From JANQPA01 sp964628385 (lineage in GTDB: Bacteria; Bacteroidota; Bacteroidia; Chitinophagales; Saprospiraceae), in NCBI GenBank assembly GCA_964628385.1, contig CAZVOD010000137.1, positions 1 through 7,213 on the forward strand: a stretch of DNA of 7,213 nt, in the 5' to 3' direction. The position numbers were made by a program, and so were the translations under genes. Shown piece after piece: positions 1 to 5,449 of the stretch. Below the pieces are notes generated by a model. The model was not told the DNA's origin. It saw only the letters and a program-made list of their open reading frames with translations, and did no database searches. The number at the start of each line of letters is the position of its first letter. The stretch's first letter is position 1.

Positions 1-1
1 C

Positions 2-76
2 CAATACGACCTTACCTTAGCGGCGAGAGATAGTCATTTCGATAACATTGATGGATTGAAATTGGAAATATGGTAA
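2..76 (+). CDS. C-terminal fragment of a probable PIN-domain (VapC-like) protein
   Basis: The reading frame is open from the left edge and ends at TAA 74-76, giving about 24 residues that end DSHFDNIDGLKLEIW. The pattern (LAxRDxHFxxIxGLK, then a short hydrophobic tail) is how VapC-type PIN ribonucleases usually end; the Asp in RDSHF would be the last acidic metal-ligand residue of the active site. PIN toxins cleave RNA and are normally paired with a small antitoxin gene just upstream, which would lie outside this window. The call rests only on this short tail, so a PIN protein that is not a toxin, or a chance match, remains possible. The gene is not part of the operon that begins at 625. Confidence 0.55.
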   Translation, partial: QYDLTLAARDSHFDNIDGLKLEIW

Positions 77-498
77 AACGCCGCCCAACAGAAGCTACAC
101 CGCCCACGCCTCCTATCGTCGGCTCGTCGGGTAGCTCGACGTCAGACTGTGCAAAAACCCTCCCAGATCCTATCAAAAATGAGGAATAGATTGTATTTTT
201 AGAAGGAAAGCAAAAACGACAAAAAAAAACTTCGAGACCACCCATCAACACGCTCTTAGGGCTAGCTCCCAAATTTTGTCTCAGAACGCTACAACCCCGA
301 CATGCGCTTCGTCTTTCAAAAGGATGTGATCCATCACAATCCGGTAGGATATTTTATCTGGAGGCCAAAGAACATTCCTTGGATCCGCAGGTCCAACCCT
401 AAGGCATTTTTTAACTTTTACCACGATGCTACACTTCCTTGCCCAAAAGCTTTGAGCAGCCTGTTTATCGATTTTGCTCTTTTAATTACTCCTACATT
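77..498. other. intergenic stretch with no supportable gene
   Basis: About 420 bases separate the PIN fragment from the operon control region. Two open frames exist (a reverse one of 86 codons covering 12-272 and a forward one of 66 codons covering 302-502). The reverse one runs through the end of the PIN fragment, the forward one runs into the operator palindrome, and neither gives a recognisable protein. An A-run sits at about 224-233. I see no RNA gene, convincing terminator or mobile-element end. It may be decayed coding sequence, but I cannot name a parent. Confidence 0.5.
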
Positions 499-539
499 AT
501 AAATTTGCCAATGCCAATAGGTTGCATTAGCAAATTTAT
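499..539. promoter_or_regulatory. 41-bp palindrome containing predicted operator box 1
   Basis: Outer arms ATAAATTTGC (499-508) and GCAAATTTAT (530-539) are perfectly complementary, and an inner box TGCCAATAGGTTGCA (512-526) shares the same centre at base 519. By hand count 16 of 20 symmetric pairs match across the 41 bp. The inner box matches box 2 (550-564) at most outer positions (TGC...GTTGCA). It covers the predicted -33 TTG of the operon promoter. Palindromes of this size and position are typical of Fur-family repressors, and the gene content points to a zinc-responsive member (Zur); the regulator's identity is inference. Confidence 0.65.
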
Positions 540-551
540 TTCTTATTTTTG
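522..551 (+). promoter_or_regulatory. predicted Bacteroidota-type promoter for the operon
   Basis: TTG at 522-524 is followed after 19 bases by TATTTTTG at 544-551, which fits TAnnTTTG at every fixed position. This is the -33/-7 arrangement used by the primary sigma factor of Bacteroidota. Transcription would start near 556-560, leaving a leader of roughly 65-70 nt before the ATG at 625. Both elements lie within or against palindromic boxes, so a bound regulator would block polymerase. Confidence 0.65.
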
Positions 552-564
552 CAACACTGTTGCA
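550..564. promoter_or_regulatory. predicted operator box 2
   Basis: TGCAACACTGTTGCA has two perfect 6-bp arms around a 3-bp centre. It overlaps the last two bases of the -7 element and covers the likely transcription start. Its centre (557) lies 38 bp from the centre of box 1 (519). Its form is compatible with a dimeric Fur/Zur-type regulator and its position implies repression. It lies inside the longest open frame of the first gene, which argues that translation starts later, at 625. Confidence 0.65.
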
Positions 565-624
565 TTAACGAAAAAGTGTATAGAGGAAAAATTCCTGGCT
601 ACCGCGCTTAAAAATCAAAACAAC

Positions 625-1626
625 ATGACTTTAAATCAAAAACTACCCGTAACGCTCCTTTCCGGTTTTTTAGGGGCAGGAAAGACTACGGTTCTTAATC
701 ATCTCATCCGCGAGCGGTTACCCGAAAGGATAATGGTGATCGAAAATGAGGTAGGCCAAACTAATGTTGATAGTGCACTAGTCGAAAAAGGTGTGGAAGA
801 TGTCGTAGAACTCACCGCTGGCTGTTTGTGCTGTTCTTTATCAGATGGGCTATTGGATGCACTAGAGATGGTGAGTACTCGACGTGACGAATGTGATAGA
901 TTGGTTATTGAAACTACGGGAGTAGCGGATCCTGCTTCCATTGTGCAGATGTTCTTAGCTGATCCAATGGTAGGGCGATATTTTGAATTGGAGCAAGTCA
1001 TTTGTGTCGCGGATGCTGAATTTGTGGAAGATTGGCTGAAAGAAACAGAAGAGGCCCTTCGCCAGATTGTGATGGCTGATACCATTTTGATTAACAAAGC
1101 TGATACCGTTAGCAGTAGCTATCTAGCCGAATTAGTGCATCGAATGCAGAAGATCAATCCCCACGCAATTACGCTTACAGGGGAAAACGGTCGTTTTCCG
1201 ATCTCACAAATTTTAGAAACAAAGACTGCGGATGTAGCATCTTTTGAAAATAGGCTGAAAGCAATTGATGAACAGCAAAATACATCTAGCAATGGGTCTC
1301 CATCTGTCACAACGAACAAACACAGCGTTAATACATTCACCCTGACCTTTGAGCAGCCTTTTGTGCTGAATGATTATTTCTCTTTGTCTTTGTACCGGAT
1401 GGTCAATTTATACCGGGATCAGGTGTATCGTATAAAAGGACTTTTATATGTAGAAAACTATCCTAACCGAGTCATCTTACAATCTGTAAAGACAAGCTGT
1501 CTGATTACTGACGGTTCCCCGTGGACGGACGAAGAAATCAAAGAAAGCAAATTGGTTTTTATAGGCCGGGGACTGAAAAAAGAGGCTTTCCAGCAAATGT
1601 TTAATCGCTTTACGCAAAAAAAATAA
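625..1626 (+). CDS. COG0523 (CobW/G3E family) GTPase, short form; putative zinc metallochaperone
   Basis: The 333-residue protein is a G3E-family P-loop GTPase. Visible motifs are Walker A GFLGAGKT (residues 14-21), the switch region ENEVGQTNVD (40-49), the family's metal-binding CxCC motif GCLCC (66-70), Walker B ETTG (96-99) and the base-recognition motif NKAD (157-160). A CobW C-terminal domain follows from about residue 230 and ends in a typical KLVFIGRGL stretch. COG0523 proteins bind zinc through CxCC and use GTP to deliver metal to client proteins; many are induced by zinc starvation. There is no histidine-rich run, unlike some relatives. The frame is open back to 439, but that extension covers the promoter and operators; ATG 625 gives MTLNQKLPVTLLSGF, aligning with the N-terminus of the GTPase at the operon's end. 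It is the first gene and is 1 bp from the next. Confidence 0.9.
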   Translation: MTLNQKLPVTLLSGFLGAGKTTVLNHLIRERLPERIMVIENEVGQTNVDSALVEKGVEDVVELTAGCLCCSLSDGLLDALEMVSTRRDECDRLVIETTGVADPASIVQMFLADPMVGRYFELEQVICVADAEFVEDWLKETEEALRQIVMADTILINKADTVSSSYLAELVHRMQKINPHAITLTGENGRFPISQILETKTADVASFENRLKAIDEQQNTSSNGSPSVTTNKHSVNTFTLTFEQPFVLNDYFSLSLYRMVNLYRDQVYRIKGLLYVENYPNRVILQSVKTSCLITDGSPWTDEEIKESKLVFIGRGLKKEAFQQMFNRFTQKK

Positions 1627-1627
1627 T

Positions 1628-2035
1628 ATGAATCTCTTTAAAAAATCAAGCTATTCCGATTGGCTTGGAGTATTAGCCAGCGGGCTTTGTGTAGCTCACT
1701 GCGCAATGATTCCACTAATTTTTAGTGCCAAACCCGTTTTTTATGGTATGATAGATAGACAAGTGCACAACCACGGAGCGTGGGCGTCATTAGATTATAT
1801 TTTCCTGGTCCTTGGCCTTCTGGCAGTATACTATTCTGCCCGACACACAGCTCATGTCACCCTTAAATGGATTTTATGGCTTGCCTGGGGCGTGTTTGCT
1901 TTTGGGCTTTTATCAGAGCCGCTCGAGTTATCATTTGGAAAATGGCTGATGTACGCCAGTTCTATTACTCTGGTCATTGCCCACATTGGAAATTATCGCT
2001 ACCGCCAACAATGCAAGAATGAGATGCAGAACTAA
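1628..2035 (+). CDS. MerC-like four-helix membrane protein
   Basis: This 135-residue protein has about four hydrophobic segments (roughly 12-33, 53-70, 80-96 and 105-121), the layout of MerC-family inner-membrane proteins. The first helix holds GLCVAHCAMIPL, with Cys21, His24 and Cys25 matching the family's C-x-x-H-C metal-binding site. MerC itself carries mercuric ion inward in mer operons, but distant Bacteroidota members occur without merA or merR. No mercury gene is present here. The short segment between helices 1 and 2 carries His47 and His49, and His73 and His76 lie between helices 2 and 3. The start follows the upstream stop by one base, so expression is probably coupled. A role in moving or sensing zinc or another soft metal is inferred from context. 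Confidence 0.75.
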   Translation: MNLFKKSSYSDWLGVLASGLCVAHCAMIPLIFSAKPVFYGMIDRQVHNHGAWASLDYIFLVLGLLAVYYSARHTAHVTLKWILWLAWGVFAFGLLSEPLELSFGKWLMYASSITLVIAHIGNYRYRQQCKNEMQN

Positions 2036-2047
2036 AAATGACAACTG

Positions 2048-2698
2048 ATGATCAGAACTCATAATTTGACTTACCAATATCCTGGCTCTGCACCTATCTC
2101 CTTCCCTGATATTAACGTAGAGGCAGGACAGACATTATTAGTCTGCGGAGAATCAGGTTGTGGTAAAACAACGCTGTTGCATTTATTAGCAGGCCTGAGG
2201 CGGCCAATGGCTGGCGAGGTACTAATGAATGGCGAAACGATTTCCGCTTTCGCCCCTGCAAAGATAGACCAATTTCGGGGTAAGTACGTCGGTATCATAT
2301 ATCAGCAGTCGTACTTCATAGAATCTCTATCTATTCTGGATAATCTGCTGATTTCTCCTTATTCAGCAAGTCGAAGCAAGGCTAAGGTAATCGCTAAACG
2401 GTTTAATATCGATGATTTGTTGTTACGCTACCCTCATCAGGTTAGTGTAGGTCAGCAACAAAGAGCATCCATAGCTAGAGCGGTCATGAATAAACCTAAA
2501 CTACTCTTGGCCGATGAACCGACCAGTGCTCTCGACAACAAAAACTGTAGCCTAGTGATTGATCTTTTGTTAGAAGAAGCGCTTGCGCAAGATGCCGCCT
2601 TAATCATCGTCACCCATGATGACCGCCTACGCACTAAAATAAGTGATTCGGTAGACCTGAAGCCTTTGGTTAACATAAAAAATCAAGGCAATGCTTAG
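2048..2698 (+). CDS. ABC transporter ATPase of the LolD/MacB type
   Basis: The 216-residue nucleotide-binding subunit is complete: Walker A GESGCGKTT (34-42), Q-loop around Gln86-Gln87, signature VSVGQQQR (132-139), Walker B LLLADEP (152-158), D-loop SALD (160-163) and switch His190. Its size and compact build fit the LolD/MacB/FtsE group, whose partners are four-helix FtsX-like permeases that work mechanically on periplasmic substrates or carriers rather than through a classic channel. The next gene is exactly such a permease and overlaps this one by 8 bp. Together with the DUF3299-like gene that follows, the pair resembles zinc-repressed cassettes of gammaproteobacteria such as PA4064-PA4066 of Pseudomonas aeruginosa (recalled from the literature, not compared here). 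Lipoprotein transport is the main alternative; the surrounding genes argue against it. Confidence 0.9.
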   Translation: MIRTHNLTYQYPGSAPISFPDINVEAGQTLLVCGESGCGKTTLLHLLAGLRRPMAGEVLMNGETISAFAPAKIDQFRGKYVGIIYQQSYFIESLSILDNLLISPYSASRSKAKVIAKRFNIDDLLLRYPHQVSVGQQQRASIARAVMNKPKLLLADEPTSALDNKNCSLVIDLLLEEALAQDAALIIVTHDDRLRTKISDSVDLKPLVNIKNQGNA

Positions 2699-3908
2699 AA
2701 AAATAGCCTGGAAAAATATCGTATACAAACCGCTGAATACTGCCTTATGTGTGAGTCTGCTACTTTTTGGAGTAGGGATTATCACGCTACTGTTGTTAAT
2801 TCAGCACCAGCTAAAACAAAAATTTGATCGGGATTTGCAAAATATCGACCTCGTGGTAGGGGCCAAAGGCAGTCCCTTACAGTTGGTGTTATCAGCGGTA
2901 TATCATCTTGATGCACCAACGGGCAATATTAAATTAGGGGATGCCCGAAAAATAATGGAAGGCCCTATGGTTCAGGAAGCCATTCCGCTGGCTTATGGAG
3001 ATTCTTATCAAGGATATCGAATACTAGGTACTACCAAAGGCTATTTGAAAAAATATGATGCCCAATTCCGGGAAGGACGCCTATTTTCAAAAACTATGGA
3101 AGCTACCATAGGTAGCGATATAGCAGGAAGAACAGGTCTGAAAGTTGGGGATAAATTCCTTGGAACACACGGAGAAGTCAAGGGTGGGCATGTTCACGAC
3201 GAACACCCATACACGGTGGTAGGAATATTAGAAAAAACCAATAGCGTGCTAGATCAGCTTTTACTGACAAACGTAGAAAGCATCTGGGAGGTGCATGCGC
3301 CCACTGATGAAGGCCAGGAAGTAGATGATGAGCACGAGCATTCATCATCTACTTTTGTCGCTGATAGTATGGATATAACAGCTATACTGCTGCAGTACAA
3401 AAGCAAGATAGCTCTATTCAACATGCCTCGGATCATCAATGACCAGACCAACATGCAAGCCGTTCTGCCGGCATTGGAAATCAACCGGCTATTTTACATG
3501 CTGGGCATAGGGGCTACGACTCTGAAGATGATCGCCGGAGGTATCATGGTCATGGCTGGCTTCAGCGTATTTTTCGTCTTATTTAACCGCCTGCGAGAAC
3601 GCAAATTCGAATTAGCACTCATGCGTACAGTAGGTTACCGGCCCTGGCAATTGTTCGGGCTTTTGGTGCTGGAGGGTTTATTGTTAGCCCTGGTTGGATA
3701 TTTGCTGGGGTGGCTGTTAAGCCGTGCTGGTCTGTATGTGATTAATCAGCAGGCTGAGGGAGATTTCAACTTTCATTTCAGCGGAGCATCGATAAAAGGT
3801 GAAGCCCGGTTGCTACTGCTGACCCTACTGGTAGGGATAACAGCGGCCCTATTGCCAGCCTGGCAAGCTATGCGGATGGATGTATCAGCAACTCTGTCAG
3901 AAAATTAG
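2691..3908 (+). CDS. FtsX-like (MacB-type) ABC transporter permease with histidine-rich periplasmic loop
   Basis: This 405-residue membrane subunit has one helix near the N-terminus (about 17-38), a large periplasmic domain (about 40-270) and three C-terminal helices (about 272-297, 320-348 and 373-393), the standard FtsX/MacB topology. The stretch DLVVGAKGSPLQLVLSAVYH (53-72) opens the periplasmic domain in this subfamily. Two histidine/acid clusters lie in that domain: His160, 167, 169 and 172, and His202, 215 and 217 next to EVDDEHEHSSS. Such clusters suggest metal contact in the periplasm. ATG 2691 overlaps the end of the ATPase gene by 8 bp and is preceded by AAGG. The DUF3299-like gene starts 7 bp downstream. 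The likely role is coupling ATP hydrolysis to metal handling at the envelope; substrate and direction cannot be read from sequence. Confidence 0.88.
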   Translation: MLRKIAWKNIVYKPLNTALCVSLLLFGVGIITLLLLIQHQLKQKFDRDLQNIDLVVGAKGSPLQLVLSAVYHLDAPTGNIKLGDARKIMEGPMVQEAIPLAYGDSYQGYRILGTTKGYLKKYDAQFREGRLFSKTMEATIGSDIAGRTGLKVGDKFLGTHGEVKGGHVHDEHPYTVVGILEKTNSVLDQLLLTNVESIWEVHAPTDEGQEVDDEHEHSSSTFVADSMDITAILLQYKSKIALFNMPRIINDQTNMQAVLPALEINRLFYMLGIGATTLKMIAGGIMVMAGFSVFFVLFNRLRERKFELALMRTVGYRPWQLFGLLVLEGLLLALVGYLLGWLLSRAGLYVINQQAEGDFNFHFSGASIKGEARLLLLTLLVGITAALLPAWQAMRMDVSATLSEN

Positions 3909-3915
3909 ATTTAAC

Positions 3916-4587
3916 ATGAATACAAAACTTAAAATACTGCTTGCTACTATTTTAGTTGTCGTCTTATTCACACAAGATAAAGTGTGTGAACATTTAGGTT
4001 TTGGACAAACCAAATACCAGAAGAAGTCAGCGGATGCGAAAGAGCCTGAAGAAACCCAGGCTTCAGATAACCCCTACAACGAAGATTTCTTCGTCAGTGA
4101 TTCTTTATACCGTTGGGATGAGCAATTGTTTAAGTGGGCCACAGTCGGTACTACAAAGGATGGTCAAGCCTTATTGTCAGCTTATTCTCCAGGAGAAGAT
4201 GTCTCTTCGCAGCCTATTGAAATAGAATGGAAACTATTGATGGATATTAAGTACAGACTTCGATATTTTAAAGAACTGGATATGGAAATATATGCGCCCA
4301 TTTTTGGTAAGGCCCAGAAAATGCTAAATGGAAAAGAAGTTATCATCGAAGGCTTTGTCATCCCTTTTTATGAGGAAGAAGAATTCTTAACGCTTTCTGC
4401 CAATCCTTACGCTTCCTGTTTTTTCTGTGGCAAGGCAAGCCCGGCTTCTGTAATTAGCATGTACCTGAGCAAGAAAAGCAGACGTTACAAAATGGACGAT
4501 TTTAAAAAATTCAGAGGAACGCTCCATTTGAATAGTGATGATCCCAAAGAGTTCTATTACATCCTTAAAGATGCTAGAGAAGAATAA
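3916..4587 (+). CDS. DUF3299-like membrane-anchored envelope protein
   Basis: The 223-residue protein begins with a basic tip and one hydrophobic segment (about 5-19), reading as an uncleaved anchor or signal peptide; no clear lipobox is seen. A charged linker (about 31-55) leads to the conserved domain: IEIEWKLLMDI (101-111), LNGKEVIIEGFVIPF (137-151) and FLTLSANPYASCFFCGKASP (157-176). The order 'W-x-x-L, L-x-G-K-x-V-x-I-x-G-F-x-x-P, then Cys with a Pro/Ser run' is the DUF3299 pattern. That family has no settled function but accompanies the MacB-like zinc-repressed ABC cassette in gammaproteobacteria. Here Cys168 and Cys171 form a CxxC that could bind metal. ATG 3916 was preferred over an in-frame ATG at 3880, which lies inside the permease gene and would put 12 extra residues ahead of the hydrophobic segment. 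Confidence 0.72.
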   Translation: MNTKLKILLATILVVVLFTQDKVCEHLGFGQTKYQKKSADAKEPEETQASDNPYNEDFFVSDSLYRWDEQLFKWATVGTTKDGQALLSAYSPGEDVSSQPIEIEWKLLMDIKYRLRYFKELDMEIYAPIFGKAQKMLNGKEVIIEGFVIPFYEEEEFLTLSANPYASCFFCGKASPASVISMYLSKKSRRYKMDDFKKFRGTLHLNSDDPKEFYYILKDAREE

Positions 4588-4622
4588 GGTGATAAATTCA
4601 AACAATAACAACAATTAAAGAT

Positions 4623-5261
4623 ATGATTAAGACAGGTTCTTTATTCGCTAATGCCGCAATTGGCCTTGACCCCAAAATATTGTCAGATATTCACTTGACA
4701 ACTAAAAATATCGCCATATTCCAACGGAAGCCTGACCCCTTAATGACGGTGGCTGCGCAAGTTGCAAAACGATCAATCGAATGTCGAGCGAGTGGAACAA
4801 CAGGAGAGATCACCGCTACCCTGAATACTTACTTTGACAATGAACGCTCTGATCATAAAGCGCTACTAGAGGATGTTTTAGCACTATTGGAACTATTCAG
4901 GGAGGTTACCGAAATATCCTCTTTCAGACTATTATTGACTACCGTCAGCACAAATATGTGTCGCCGTTTTCATACTGATATTAATGATCTAAGGATGCTA
5001 TGCACTTATGTAGGCCCCGGTACCCTTTGGGTACCCGATGAAGTTATCGACCACAAAGCCTATCAACAAGGAAAAGCTAACGAAGAAATCGTCATGGACA
5101 ATAGTTTAATTCAACAGGCAAACACAGGGGACGTAGTCATACTGAAAGGCGCTTTGTACACTGATGCGAATGCGATTTTACACCGAAGCCCACCTCTTGA
5201 AGAGCAGGAAGAAAAACGACTTTTACTTAGGATCGATACAAATAAAAATCCTTGGATATGA
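4623..5261 (+). CDS. DUF1826 family protein
   Basis: The 212-residue soluble protein carries the DUF1826 hallmarks: CRRFHTDINDLRMLCTYVGP (113-132) followed by GTLWVPDE, and near the C-terminus GDVVILKGALYTDANAILHR (169-188) followed by SPP. DUF1826 has no established activity but is a recurrent neighbour of COG0523 GTPases and of Zur sites in comparative-genomic work on that family. The conserved pattern His117-x-Asp119 ... His187, with Arg199 or Arg203 12-16 residues later, resembles the facial triad plus substrate-binding arginine of Fe(II)/2-oxoglutarate oxygenases; that comparison is my inference. No signal peptide is evident, so it is probably cytosolic. A 35-bp gap without terminator precedes it, and its stop codon overlaps the next start (ATGA at 5258-5261). 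Confidence 0.85.
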   Translation: MIKTGSLFANAAIGLDPKILSDIHLTTKNIAIFQRKPDPLMTVAAQVAKRSIECRASGTTGEITATLNTYFDNERSDHKALLEDVLALLELFREVTEISSFRLLLTTVSTNMCRRFHTDINDLRMLCTYVGPGTLWVPDEVIDHKAYQQGKANEEIVMDNSLIQQANTGDVVILKGALYTDANAILHRSPPLEEQEEKRLLLRIDTNKNPWI

Positions 5262-5449
5262 TACCACAAACTTTTGAAGAATGGAAAAACTGTGTTGTTA
5301 ATAATTGCAAAATAAATCTGACGAAAGAATTTGCACAGCAACGGTTGGCCGTTTACCAGAACAAGAAAAGCGTTGAAAGACAACAATTCATCTCGTTGTA
5401 TGGCGAACAACATTTATTCAACATAATAAAATGGCTAAAAAAGATATGA
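5258..5449 (+). CDS. small 63-residue protein coupled to DUF1826 and COG0523 genes
   Basis: This is a short charged, probably helical protein (start MIPQTFEEWKNC, end YGEQHLFNIIKWLKKI) with Cys12 and Cys17, no signal peptide and no membrane helix. I do not recognise a named family, though I have an impression that similar small proteins occur beside CobW-type genes in other Bacteroidota. Its ATG at 5258 shares bases with the TGA of the DUF1826 gene, and its own TGA (5447-5449) overlaps the next ATG (5446), so it sits between two ATGA junctions. A TTG at 5252 would add only two residues. The tight coupling and absence of frame breaks support a real gene. A role as partner or client of the GTPase is only a guess from position. 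Confidence 0.72.
   Translation: MIPQTFEEWKNCVVNNCKINLTKEFAQQRLAVYQNKKSVERQQFISLYGEQHLFNIIKWLKKI

Noticed and set aside
12..272. Reverse 86-codon ORF
   Set aside because: It runs through the PIN-like fragment on the other strand and its translation shows no domain.
302..502. Forward 66-codon ORF starting MRFVFQKDVIHH
   Set aside because: No recognisable family, its end runs into the operator palindrome, and surrounding sequence looks noncoding.
439..624. 62-residue N-terminal extension of the first GTPase from ATG 439
   Set aside because: It would translate through the promoter and both operator boxes, has no COG0523 character, and the second GTPase starts at the position matching ATG 625.
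1628..2035. Mercury resistance operon
   Set aside because: Only a MerC-like protein is present; there is no MerA, MerT, MerP or MerR, and the neighbours point to zinc.
2048..3908. Lipoprotein-releasing LolCDE system
   Set aside because: There is a single permease with His-rich loops and a DUF3299-like partner, and the context is metal-related.
4752..4764. Palindrome-like TGCGCAAGTTGCA inside the DUF1826 gene as a third operator
   Set aside because: It is 13 bp rather than 15, lies within coding sequence, and no promoter is near it.
5431..5445. Earlier ATG (5431) for the long GTPase
   Set aside because: It adds only MAKKD and loses the ATGA junction; the 5446 start matches the N-terminus of the first GTPase.
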